Of a DNA stretch of 21,532 nt, positions 7,062 to 14,344 are shown piece after piece. Numbering within the stretch: the first letter of the stretch is position 1; each line of letters starts with the position of its first letter. The position numbers and the translations under genes were made by a program. The notes under the pieces are model-generated. The model did no database searches. It was given only the letters and a program-made list of their open reading frames with translations, and was not told where the DNA came from. The stretch is taken from positions 1 to 21,532 of the forward strand of contig CALLYR010000128.1 of assembly GCA_937859005.1 (NCBI GenBank), read 5' to 3'. The stretch comes from an uncultured Paracoccus sp. (lineage in GTDB: Bacteria; Pseudomonadota; Alphaproteobacteria; Rhodobacterales; Rhodobacteraceae).

Positions 7062-7812
7062 GACCATATCCGCGGATGAGGTTCATCCGCTGCAGGGCGC
7101 CTGCGAGGATTGTCCCATCCGCTATCGCGCAGTCTGCGCGACCTGCGAATCCGACGATCTCGCACGGCTGGAAACCACCAAATATTATCGCCGCTATGAC
7201 GCGGGACAGCCGGTCGTGTGGTCGGGGGACCGGATGGACTTCGTGGCCTCGGTCGTCTCGGGCGTGGCCAGCCTGACCCAGACGATGGAGGACGGGCGCA
7301 CCCAGATGGTGGGGCTGCTGCTGCCGTCCGACTTCCTGGGCCGTCCGGGCCGGGGCACGGCGCCCTATACCGTGACCGCGATATCGGAACTGCTGCTGTG
7401 CTGCTTCCGCCGCCGTCCCTTCGAAGAGATGATGAACCGCACCCCCCGCATCGCGGCGCGGCTGCTGGACATGACGCTGGACGAACTGGACGCGGCACGG
7501 GAATGGCTGCTGCTGCTGGGGCGCAAGTCGGCGCGGGAAAAGATCGCCTCGTTCCTGGCGATCCTGGCCCGGCGCGAGGCCGCGCTGCGCCATTCCCGCC
7601 CCGAGGGCAGGATCGAGATCGACCTGCCGCTGACGCGCGAGGCGATGGCCGATTACCTGGGGCTGACGCTGGAAACCGTCAGCCGGCAGATGTCGGCGCT
7701 GAAACGCGATGGCGTGATCGAACTGGGCGGCAAGCGCCGGGTGACCGTGCCCGATTTTGCCGGACTCGTCGCCGAAAGCGGAGACGACGCGGACGGCGGC
7801 CCGCTGAGCTGA
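7048..7812 (+). CDS. fnrL: Crp/Fnr family oxygen-sensing transcriptional regulator (FnrP/FnrL type)
   Basis: A 254-residue Fnr. C19, C22, C30 and C33 (in CEDCPIRYRAVCATC) plus C118 or C119 in the beta-roll supply ligands for an oxygen-labile [4Fe-4S] cluster. The beta-roll contains SGDRMDFVASVVSGVASL and LLLPSDFLGRPGR; the dimerisation helix follows LDELDAAREW. The DNA-recognition helix reads LTLETVSRQMSAL, with the E-x-x-S-R that reads TTGAT half-sites. No in-frame ATG exists before the first cysteine, so I take TTG 7048, preceded by GGAAAG, as start (MTQIKTISADEV). In Paracoccus this gene is called fnrP. Likely targets are hemN, ccoN and usp, which flank it. The start overlaps its own box, suggesting autoregulation. 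Confidence 0.93.
   Translation: MTQIKTISADEVHPLQGACEDCPIRYRAVCATCESDDLARLETTKYYRRYDAGQPVVWSGDRMDFVASVVSGVASLTQTMEDGRTQMVGLLLPSDFLGRPGRGTAPYTVTAISELLLCCFRRRPFEEMMNRTPRIAARLLDMTLDELDAAREWLLLLGRKSAREKIASFLAILARREAALRHSRPEGRIEIDLPLTREAMADYLGLTLETVSRQMSALKRDGVIELGGKRRVTVPDFAGLVAESGDDADGGPLS
7072..7090 (+). repeat. Perfect inverted repeat within codons 9-15 of fnr
   Basis: GCGGATG and CATCCGC form a perfect 7-bp stem around AGGTT, 24 bases after the TTG start. In mRNA it would be a stable GC-rich hairpin just behind the initiation site; on DNA it could be a dyad operator. It may also be a product of codon choice. Confidence 0.5.
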
Positions 7813-7824
7813 GGGACCGCGGGG

Positions 7825-7847
7825 CAGGGGCGGGCTCTCCGCCCCTG
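7825..7847. terminator. GC-rich hairpin between convergent fnr and usp
   Basis: CAGGGGCGG and CCGCCCCTG form a perfect 9-bp stem with a GCTCT loop in the 51-base gap between two convergent genes. No T-tract follows on either strand, so it would be an atypical intrinsic terminator, though position and symmetry fit a bidirectional stop. Confidence 0.55.
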
Positions 7848-7863
7848 TGGCCGGGCCGGCGCC

Positions 7864-8703
7864 TCAGCGCGCCATCAGCAGCGGCACCTGCGCATGTTCC
7901 AGCATCCGCCGCGTGGTCCCCCCCATGATCGCCTCGCGGAAGCGCGACTTGCCATAGGCGCCCATCACGATCAGATCCGCGCCGGTTTCGGTGGCGCGGC
8001 GGTTCAGCACCTCGCTGATCGTGGGCAGGGTGCGGGCGAGGACGGCGATTTCGGCCTTGACCCCGTGGCGTGTCAGCATCTGGCACAGCGCCCCGCCGGG
8101 GTCCGACCGTTCCGGCCCGTGGGGCGAGGGGTCGATGACGGTGATCTCGACCTGATCGGCCGCCTTCAGCAGCGGCAGCGCCTTGCGCACGGCGTGCAAT
8201 GCCTCGTCCGACTGGTTCCAGGCGACCATCACCCGCCGGCCCGACTGCGCGATGGCCGTCTCGTTGCCGGGCAGGACCAGCACGGGGATGCCGCCCGCGA
8301 ACAGCGCAGCCTCGATCACCGCCTCGGTATCGGGCTGGGCGCGGCTGCCATAGGGTTTGGCCAGCACCGCCAGATCGGTAAAGCGCGCCCGCATCCCGAT
8401 CAGGCCGGACACGCCGCCCATCTGGGCAACCGCGCTTTCGACCGACCAGCGGATGTCCTCGTTCCCCATGCGCTGGCGGATCTCCTGCTCCAGCGCCGAT
8501 GCCGCAGCCATGGCCCGGTCGATGGCGTCCTGGAAGACATAGGCCGAGGCGCCGGCATAGTAATAGCCGGTCTGCGTATGATCGACGCCCAGGCAGAAGA
8601 TCTCCAGATGCGCGTCCTCTCGCCGGGCCAGCGCGATGGCGGCGTCAAGCTGGGCCGTCTGCCCCGGCTGCGTCACCACGGTGAGAATCGTCTTGTAGCC
8701 CAT
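7864..8703 (-). CDS. Universal stress protein, tandem UspA domains
   Basis: A 279-residue cytoplasmic protein with two Usp folds: residues 1-146 (MGYKTILTVV ... GGIPVLVLP) and 155-279 (RRVMVAWNQSDEALHAV ... VPLLMAR). The second half carries the ATP-binding-type loop GAYGKSRFREAIMGGTT, close to G-2x-G-9x-G(S/T), while the first half has no such loop. The ATG at 8703 has GGAGA about 6 bases upstream; the much longer frame beyond it is antisense to ccoNO and is not genic. It lies between fnr and ccoN, a conserved position in Rhodobacteraceae, and shares a 231-base divergent region with an FNR box, so low-oxygen induction is likely. Precise role unknown; Usp proteins aid survival under energy stress. 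Confidence 0.9.
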   Translation of the reverse strand: MGYKTILTVVTQPGQTAQLDAAIALARREDAHLEIFCLGVDHTQTGYYYAGASAYVFQDAIDRAMAAASALEQEIRQRMGNEDIRWSVESAVAQMGGVSGLIGMRARFTDLAVLAKPYGSRAQPDTEAVIEAALFAGGIPVLVLPGNETAIAQSGRRVMVAWNQSDEALHAVRKALPLLKAADQVEITVIDPSPHGPERSDPGGALCQMLTRHGVKAEIAVLARTLPTISEVLNRRATETGADLIVMGAYGKSRFREAIMGGTTRRMLEHAQVPLLMAR

Positions 8704-8717
8704 GTCCCGGTCTCCTT

Positions 8718-8759
8718 CTTGGCGCGGCTGGCCGCAGGCTTGGCGCGGCTGGCCGCAGG
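8718..8759. repeat. Perfect 21-bp tandem duplication upstream of usp
   Basis: Two identical, directly abutting 21-base units (8718-8738 and 8739-8759) begin CTTGGCGCGG and end TGGCCGCAGG. They lie 15-56 bases upstream of the usp ATG, on the leader side of the usp/ccoN divergent region. The unit length equals two helical turns. It could be a recent slippage duplication or a doubled binding site. Confidence 0.9.
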
Positions 8760-8818
8760 ATACGCGCCCGCCACGATCCGCGCGGGGCGACACTACGCCG
8801 CAGCATGGCCGGGGTTTG

Positions 8819-8832
8819 TTGACCCAAGTCAA
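8819..8832. promoter_or_regulatory. FNR box upstream of ccoN (and divergent usp)
   Basis: TTGACCCAAGTCAA is a palindromic FNR box, differing from TTGAT-N4-ATCAA by symmetrical C and G changes at the inner half-site positions. With class II spacing the ccoN start of transcription would be near 8867, and a TACGGAT -10-like sequence lies at 8856-8862. The usp ATG is about 122 bases away on the other side. Confidence 0.85.
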
Positions 8833-8934
8833 GGATTCATCAAATGTGCTGCCATTACGGATACGCGCGAACAGGTCCCCCGACGCGGCAACGCGATTCG
8901 GCGGGCCTGTACAGGACATAGGGATGCGAAACAG

Positions 8935-10539
8935 ATGCGGGATACCTTCAAGCTGATCGTGCTTGGCGCCGTCGCGGTCTTTGCCGCGATCGCGGCCAAC
9001 TATGCGCACGATCTGGCCTATATGGTGAACGCGCTCATGGTGATGCTGGCCGCGGGCCTGACGTTCATGTGGGTGCTGCGGAACATGGAGGCGGGTCATG
9101 CCGCCCCCGACCAGAACGAATACATGGACGGCGTGGTGCGGGCGGGTGTGATCGCCACCGCGGGATGGGGCGTGGTCGGCTTTCTGGTCGGCGTCATCAT
9201 CGCGGCCCAGCAGGCCTGGCCGTCGCTGAACCTGTCCGACCTGACGCAGGGCTATACCAACTTCGGCAAGCTGCGGCCGCTGCACACCAGCGCCGTCATC
9301 TTCGCCTTCGGCGGCAACGCGCTGATCGCGACCTCGTTCTATGTGGTGCAGCGCACCTCGGCCGCGCGGCTGTGGGGCGGCAATGCGGCCTGGTTCGTGT
9401 TCTGGGGCTATCAGCTGTTCATCCTGCTGGCCGCCAGCGGCTATATCCTGGGCGCCACCCATTCCAAGGAATATGCCGAACCCGAATGGTATGTGGACTG
9501 GTGGCTGACCATCGTCTGGGTCACCTATCTGGCCGTGTTCCTGGGCACGATCATGAGGCGGCGCGAACCCCACATCTATGTGGCCAACTGGTTCTATCTG
9601 TCCTTTATCGTGACCATCGCGATGCTGCACATCGTCAACAACCTGGCGGTCCCGGTCAGCTTCTTCGGGTCGAAATCGGTGCAGCTGTTCGGCGGCGTGC
9701 AGGACGCGATGACGCAGTGGTGGTACGGCCACAACGCGGTGGGCTTCCTGCTGACCGCGGGCTTCCTGGGGATGATGTACTATTTCATCCCGAAACAGGC
9801 AGAACGTCCGGTCTATTCCTACAAGCTGTCGATCATCCACTTCTGGGCCCTGATCTTCATGTATATCTGGGCCGGCCCGCATCACCTGCATTACACCGCG
9901 CTGCCCGAATGGGCCGCGACCCTGGGAATGGTGTTCTCGATCATGCTGTGGATGCCCTCGTGGGGCGGCATGATCAACGGGCTGATGACGCTGTCGGGAG
10001 CCTGGGACAAGCTGCGCACCGACCCGATCATCCGCATGATGGTGGTGGCGGTTGGCTTCTATGGCATGGCCACCTTCGAGGGGCCGATGATGTCGATCAA
10101 GGCCGTGAACTCGCTGTCGCATTATACCGACTGGACCATCGGCCATGTCCATTCCGGCGCGCTGGGCTGGAACGGCATGATCACCTTCGGCGCGCTTTAT
10201 TATCTGACCCCCCGGCTGTGGGGGCGTGAACGCCTGTATTCGCTGTCGGCGGTCAGCTGGCACTTCTGGCTCGCGACGATCGGGCTGGTGCTCTATGCCT
10301 CGTCGATGTGGGTGTCGGGCATCATGCAGGGCCTGATGTGGCGCGAGGTGGACGCCCAGGGCTTCCTGGTCAACGCCTTCGCCGACACGGTCATCGCCAA
10401 ATATCCGATGCTGATCGTGCGGACGCTGGGGGGCGTGTTCTATCTGGCCGGGGGCGTGATCATGTGCTGGAACCTCTGGGCCACGGTGGCGCGCCAGCCG
10501 CGCACCGCCGAAGTCCGCATCGCCGTGCCGGCCGAATAA
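8935..10539 (+). CDS. ccoN: cbb3-type cytochrome c oxidase, catalytic subunit I
   Basis: A 534-residue membrane subunit that reduces oxygen at a haem b3-CuB centre and pumps protons. Predicted ligands are H117 (RPLHTS) and H406 for haem b, H404 (GHVHSG) for haem b3, and H266 (WYGHNAV), H316 and H317 (GPHHLHY) for CuB. Y310, six residues before H316, matches the cross-linked tyrosine of cbb3 enzymes. About 55 N-terminal residues with an added helix precede the usual core, as in Rhodobacter and Paracoccus. ATG 8935 has AGGGA about 10 bases upstream; a nearer ATG at 8924 is out of frame. It is the first gene of ccoNOQP and lies 103 bases after an FNR box. Confidence 0.97.
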   Translation: MRDTFKLIVLGAVAVFAAIAANYAHDLAYMVNALMVMLAAGLTFMWVLRNMEAGHAAPDQNEYMDGVVRAGVIATAGWGVVGFLVGVIIAAQQAWPSLNLSDLTQGYTNFGKLRPLHTSAVIFAFGGNALIATSFYVVQRTSAARLWGGNAAWFVFWGYQLFILLAASGYILGATHSKEYAEPEWYVDWWLTIVWVTYLAVFLGTIMRRREPHIYVANWFYLSFIVTIAMLHIVNNLAVPVSFFGSKSVQLFGGVQDAMTQWWYGHNAVGFLLTAGFLGMMYYFIPKQAERPVYSYKLSIIHFWALIFMYIWAGPHHLHYTALPEWAATLGMVFSIMLWMPSWGGMINGLMTLSGAWDKLRTDPIIRMMVVAVGFYGMATFEGPMMSIKAVNSLSHYTDWTIGHVHSGALGWNGMITFGALYYLTPRLWGRERLYSLSAVSWHFWLATIGLVLYASSMWVSGIMQGLMWREVDAQGFLVNAFADTVIAKYPMLIVRTLGGVFYLAGGVIMCWNLWATVARQPRTAEVRIAVPAE

Positions 10540-10554
10540 GGAAAGGGACCCGAC

Positions 10555-11280
10555 ATGGCCATTCTGGACCGCCACAAGATCCTGGAAAAGAACGCGACCC
10601 TGCTGCTGGTCTTTTCCTTCCTGGTCGTCACCATCGGCGGCATCGTGGAAATCGCGCCGCTGTTCTATCTGGAAAACACCATCGAGAAGGTGGAGGGCGT
10701 TCGCCCCTATACGCCGCTGGAACTGACCGGCCGCGACATCTATGTCCGCGAGGGCTGCTATGTCTGCCACAGCCAGATGATCCGCCCCATGCGGGACGAG
10801 GTCGAACGCTATGGCCATTACAGCCTTGCCGCGGAATCGATGTACGACCATCCGTTCCAGTGGGGGTCGAAACGCACCGGGCCGGACCTGGCCCGGGTGG
10901 GCGGGCGCTATTCGGACGAATGGCATATCGACCACATGAACGACCCGCGTTCGGTCGTACCGGAATCGATCATGCCCGCCTATGGCTTCCTGCGCTCGCG
11001 CATGATCGAGCCCGAGCATATCCAGTTGCGGCTGACCGCCGACCGCCGGGTGGGCGTGCCCTATTCCGACGAGATGGTGGCCGAGGCGCGCGCCGACTTC
11101 ATGGCGCAGGCGGACCCCGATGCGGATGCCTCGGGCCTGCAGGAACGTTATCCGGGCGCCCAGCAGCGCAACTTCGACCGCCAGGCCGGGGTGACGGAAA
11201 TGGACGCGCTGATCGCCTATCTGCAGGTGCTGGGGACGATGGTGGACTTCTCGACCTTCCAGCCCGACCCGACGCGATAA
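10555..11280 (+). CDS. ccoO: cbb3-type cytochrome c oxidase, monohaem subunit II
   Basis: A 241-residue membrane-anchored c-type cytochrome that passes electrons from CcoP to CcoN. A single N-terminal helix (about 14-36, LLLVFSFLVVTIGGIVEI) is followed by a periplasmic domain with one haem c site, GC68YVC71H72SQMIRPMR. The probable sixth ligand is M140 in PESIMPAYGFL. Other family sequences include RTGPDLARVGGRYSDEWH. AAGGAAAGGG precedes the ATG by about 8 bases, and the gap to ccoN is 15 bases. All family residues are present and the length is normal. Confidence 0.97.
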   Translation: MAILDRHKILEKNATLLLVFSFLVVTIGGIVEIAPLFYLENTIEKVEGVRPYTPLELTGRDIYVREGCYVCHSQMIRPMRDEVERYGHYSLAAESMYDHPFQWGSKRTGPDLARVGGRYSDEWHIDHMNDPRSVVPESIMPAYGFLRSRMIEPEHIQLRLTADRRVGVPYSDEMVAEARADFMAQADPDADASGLQERYPGAQQRNFDRQAGVTEMDALIAYLQVLGTMVDFSTFQPDPTR

Positions 11281-11293
11281 GGGGCGGGGAGGA

Positions 11294-11497
11294 GTGGACC
11301 GTTATTCCTTCCTGCGACAGCTGGCCGACAGCTGGGTGCTGCTGATCCTGGTGCTGATCTTCGTGGGCGTGATCGCCTTCATCTGGCGCCCCGGATCCCG
11401 CCGCATCCAGCAGGACGCCGCCGAGAGCATCTTCCGCAACGAGACGAAACCCGCGCCCGAAGAGCCGTCACCGACGGACGAAAGAAAGGTCAAGTGA
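11294..11497 (+). CDS. ccoQ: cbb3-type cytochrome c oxidase, small subunit CcoQ
   Basis: A 67-residue single-span protein (helix about residues 13-31, WVLLILVLIFVGVIAFIW, then RPGSRR and a charged tail). CcoQ stabilises the interaction of CcoP with the CcoNO core and affects oxidase activity under oxygen. Position between ccoO and ccoP plus N-terminal ADSW and the post-helix RPGS identify it. Start is GTG at 11294. The only Shine-Dalgarno sequence, GGGGAGGA, abuts this codon with no spacer, which should weaken initiation; no better in-frame start exists. Its TGA shares one base with the ccoP ATG. Confidence 0.92.
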   Translation: MDRYSFLRQLADSWVLLILVLIFVGVIAFIWRPGSRRIQQDAAESIFRNETKPAPEEPSPTDERKVK

Positions 11498-12603
11498 TGG
11501 CCGACCAGAACGACGACAAACCGCATCCGACGCCGCGCGACCGCGAAGCGGCCGAAAACCTGCATGTCGATGCGAACGATCCGCACGAAAGCCCGGCCAA
11601 CCCCGACAACCGCATCGGGCTGGACCGGATGGCGGCCGACGAGGAAAACCGTCGGCAGATCCTGGAAAACGCGCCCGAGCATACCCTGGGCACCACGCCG
11701 GCGCAGCGCACGCCCCGCAAGGCTGACCGCCGCGCCGCCAGGATGGTGACCGAGGTGAAATCGACCGGCCACAGCTGGGACGGGATCGAGGAATACGACA
11801 ATCCGCTGCCGCGCTGGTGGCTGTGGACCTTTTACGCCACGATCATCTGGGCCGTGGGCTATGTCATCGCCTATCCGGCCATCCCGCTGGTGACCAAGGC
11901 GACCGAGGGGCTGCTGGGCCGCACCACCCGCAACGAGGTCGCGGCCGAGATCCGGCGCTTCGACGAGGCGAATGCCCCGATCCAGACCCGCCTGGCCTCG
12001 GTCGAACTGGACACGATCAAGGACGACCCGGACCTGCTGAACTATGCCAACAATGCGGGTGCGGCGATCTTCCGCACCTATTGCGCGCAGTGCCACGGCT
12101 CGGGCGCGGCGGGCAATCCGGGCTATCCGAACCTGCTGGACAACGACTGGCTGTGGGGCGGCACGATGGACGACATCCACACCACCGTGCTGCATGGCAT
12201 CCGCAGCCCGGAAGACGCCGACACTCGGTTTTCCGAAATGCCCAAGTTCGGGGTGGATGGGCTGCTGGACAGCGAGCAGATCGAGCAGGTGACGGACTAT
12301 GTCCTGTCCTTGTCCGATCAGGCCCATGACGCGGCGCGGGCCGAGGCAGGCGCGACGGTGTTTGCCGACAACTGCTCCTCGTGCCATGCCGAGGACGGGA
12401 CCGGCGACCGCACGCAGGGGGCACCCAACCTGGCCGATGCCGTATGGCTCTACAACAGGAACGGACAGGCCGACCGTGCGACGATCACCCGGATCATCCA
12501 TGACGGTCCTTATGGCGTGATGCCCTCGTGGAGCGATCGCCTGTCCGAGGCGGAAATCCGCGCCGTGGCCACCTATGTCCATGGTCTGGGCGGCGGGGAA
12601 TGA
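11497..12603 (+). CDS. ccoP: cbb3-type cytochrome c oxidase, dihaem subunit III, with N-terminal extension
   Basis: A 368-residue membrane dihaem cytochrome that accepts electrons from soluble or membrane cytochromes c. The conserved part starts at about residue 84 (VTEVKSTGHSWDGIEEYDNPLPRWW), with a helix at 107-128, haem c sites C196AQC199H and C293SSC296H, and Met ligands M248 (SEMPKFG) and M342 (VMPSW). Residues 1-83 are an unusually hydrophilic, acidic extension (MADQNDDKPH ...) that would face the cytoplasm; R. sphaeroides-type CcoP begins almost directly at the conserved part. AGAAAGG about 8 bases upstream and TGATG coupling to ccoQ support the ATG at 11497; ATG 11743 (residue 83) lacks a proper ribosome site. 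A terminator follows. Confidence 0.96.
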   Translation: MADQNDDKPHPTPRDREAAENLHVDANDPHESPANPDNRIGLDRMAADEENRRQILENAPEHTLGTTPAQRTPRKADRRAARMVTEVKSTGHSWDGIEEYDNPLPRWWLWTFYATIIWAVGYVIAYPAIPLVTKATEGLLGRTTRNEVAAEIRRFDEANAPIQTRLASVELDTIKDDPDLLNYANNAGAAIFRTYCAQCHGSGAAGNPGYPNLLDNDWLWGGTMDDIHTTVLHGIRSPEDADTRFSEMPKFGVDGLLDSEQIEQVTDYVLSLSDQAHDAARAEAGATVFADNCSSCHAEDGTGDRTQGAPNLADAVWLYNRNGQADRATITRIIHDGPYGVMPSWSDRLSEAEIRAVATYVHGLGGGE

Positions 12604-12630
12604 GTCCCTGTCCCTGAGTGAAGAATCCGC

Positions 12631-12707
12631 GGCCGCACCTCTTGCGGCCCGGAGGGTGCCGGCCCCCGTCCTGTTCGCGCGTTTCCAGGGGGCCGGCGCT
12701 TTCTTTT
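12631..12707 (+). terminator. Double hairpin terminator after ccoNOQP
   Basis: A 7-bp stem (GGCCGCA at 12631-12637 with TGCGGCC at 12643-12649) is followed by a perfect 10-bp stem, GCCGGCCCCC at 12658-12667 with GGGGGCCGGC at 12688-12697, around a 20-base loop. GCTTTCTTTT ends it. The larger hairpin with its T-rich tail fits a rho-independent terminator that separates the structural from the assembly genes. Confidence 0.8.
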
Positions 12708-12780
12708 CCCGGCGGCATGGCCGCGATGCAAGTGCGGCGTGACAGGGGGTGCGACAAATCGGCCCATGCGTGCCATATTC

Positions 12781-12801
12781 ACCCGTGACTATATGACGGG
12801 T
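12781..12801. promoter_or_regulatory. Inverted repeat in the ccoG upstream region (candidate operator)
   Basis: ACCCGT and ACGGGT are perfect inverted repeats separated by the nine bases GACTATATG. The repeat lies 71-91 bases upstream of the ccoG ATG, in the most AT-rich part of this gap, and covers TATATG, a possible -10 element. It does not match an FNR box. Regulator unknown. Confidence 0.4.
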
Positions 12802-12871
12802 TCAGCTTTGATCCACGCCGTTGCCCGCAGGCCGTTGCACCGCCCCGCTGCCTGCGCTTCAGGAGTCCGGC

Positions 12872-14344
12872 ATGTCCACTGTCGAACATGAACCGCCACG
12901 GCTTTATGCCGCCCGCGAACCGATCTTTCCCCGCCGGGTCCGCGGCCCCTTCAGGAACCTGAAGTGGGCGATCATGGCCGTGACGCTGGCGATCTATTAC
13001 ATCACGCCGTGGATCCGGTGGGACCGCGGGCCGGGGATGCCGGATCAGGCGGTGCTGGTCGATCTGGCGAACCGGCGCTTCTTCTTCTTCTGGATCGAGA
13101 TCTGGCCGCACGAATTCTATTTCGTGGCCGGGCTTCTGGTCATGGCGGGGCTGGGACTGTTCCTGTTCACCTCGGCCCTGGGGCGGGTCTGGTGCGGCTA
13201 TGCCTGTCCGCAGACGGTCTGGACCGATCTGTTCATGATGGTCGAGCGCTGGGTCGAGGGCGACCGCAACGCGCGCATCCGGCTTTACGACCAGCCGTGG
13301 GACGCGCGGAAGGTCCGGCTGCGCGCGACCAAATGGGCGCTGTGGCTGCTGATCGGTGTGCTGACCGGGGGCGCCTGGGTATTCTATTTCGCCGATGCGC
13401 CGACGCTGCTGCATGATCTGGTGACAGGCAACGCCCATCTCGTTGCCTATACCACCATCGCGATCATGACCGCGACGACCTTCTTTTTCGGCGGCTTCGC
13501 CCGCGAGCAGATCTGCATCTATGCCTGCCCCTGGCCGCGCATCCAGGGCGCCATGATGGACGAGGACACGCTGACCGTCGCCTATCGCGAATGGCGGGGC
13601 GAGCCGCGCGGCAAGATCGCCAAGGGCCAGCCCACCAAGTCCGACGTGCCGCCCGGTCTCAAGGGCGACTGCATCGACTGCCTGGCCTGCGTGAACGTCT
13701 GCCCGATGGGGATCGACATCCGCGAGGGGCAGCAACTGGAATGCATCACCTGCGCGCTGTGCATCGACGCCTGCGACGACGTGATGGCGAAAATCGGCAA
13801 GCCGCGCGGGCTGATCGACTATATGGCGCTGAAGGACGAGCGGGCCGAGAAGGTCGGCAACGAAGGCACGTCCCTGTGGCGTCATGTGCTGCGGCCGCGC
13901 ACGCTTCTGTATTTCACGCTGTGGGCCGGGATCGGGGTCGGGCTGCTGGTGGCGCTGTTCGTGCGGTCGCCCTATGATCTGAACGTCTCGCCGGTGCGCA
14001 ACCCGCTGTATGTCACGATGTCCGACGGCTCGATCCGCAACAGCTATGAATTGCGCCTGCGCAACAAGCAGGGCGAACAGAAGACCTTCACCGTGGGGGT
14101 CGAGGGACCCGAGGGGACCGCCGTGCCGGGGCTGGGCCTGACCCTGGAAGGCGCGCAGGACACCGTCAGCGTGGCCGCCGACGCCACGCATGGACAGCGC
14201 GTCTATCTGACCGTCGCGCCGGATTCGCCGCTGGCGGCTGCGGGCCAGACCGAACTGACCTTCTGGATTCAGGACGCGGAGGAAGGTCGCCGCGCCTCGG
14301 TCGAGACGGTTTTCCATGGAAAGGGGCGTCAGGATGGCTCGTGA
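12872..14344 (+). CDS. ccoG: cbb3 oxidase assembly protein CcoG (RdxA/FixG), polyferredoxin-type membrane Cu(II) reductase
   Basis: A 490-residue inner-membrane protein. CcoG homologues reduce Cu(II) to Cu(I) for the CuB site of cbb3 oxidase. About five helices are seen; the N-terminal region is LYAAREPIFPRRVRG. Two cysteine pairs, C108GYAC112P and C215IYAC219P, flank the second half of the membrane part. Two [4Fe-4S] motifs are intact: C267, C270, C273, C277P and C291, C294, C297, C301. After a last helix (about 345-364), a periplasmic Ig-like C-terminal domain covers about 370-490. The ATG at 12872 has AGGAG seven bases upstream and excludes a longer frame. Its end overlaps the ccoH start by 11 bases. 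First gene of ccoGHIS. Confidence 0.95.
   Translation: MSTVEHEPPRLYAAREPIFPRRVRGPFRNLKWAIMAVTLAIYYITPWIRWDRGPGMPDQAVLVDLANRRFFFFWIEIWPHEFYFVAGLLVMAGLGLFLFTSALGRVWCGYACPQTVWTDLFMMVERWVEGDRNARIRLYDQPWDARKVRLRATKWALWLLIGVLTGGAWVFYFADAPTLLHDLVTGNAHLVAYTTIAIMTATTFFFGGFAREQICIYACPWPRIQGAMMDEDTLTVAYREWRGEPRGKIAKGQPTKSDVPPGLKGDCIDCLACVNVCPMGIDIREGQQLECITCALCIDACDDVMAKIGKPRGLIDYMALKDERAEKVGNEGTSLWRHVLRPRTLLYFTLWAGIGVGLLVALFVRSPYDLNVSPVRNPLYVTMSDGSIRNSYELRLRNKQGEQKTFTVGVEGPEGTAVPGLGLTLEGAQDTVSVAADATHGQRVYLTVAPDSPLAAAGQTELTFWIQDAEEGRRASVETVFHGKGRQDGS

Noticed and set aside
7012..7593. Upstream extension of hemN through fnr in the same open frame.
   Set aside because: The HemN family N-terminus (PRYTSYPTAP) begins shortly after ATG 7011, and the extension is antisense to the conserved part of fnr.
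8704..11019. A very long minus-strand open frame that would extend the universal stress protein upstream by 772 residues.
   Set aside because: It is the antisense of ccoN and ccoO, a usual effect of high GC content. Its product is rich in His, Arg, Gly and Asp, and the real Usp protein starts with MGYKTILTVV after a ribosome site.
12809..12822. TTGATCCACGCCGT upstream of ccoG as an FNR box.
   Set aside because: Only the left half matches; the right half has almost no agreement with ATCAA.
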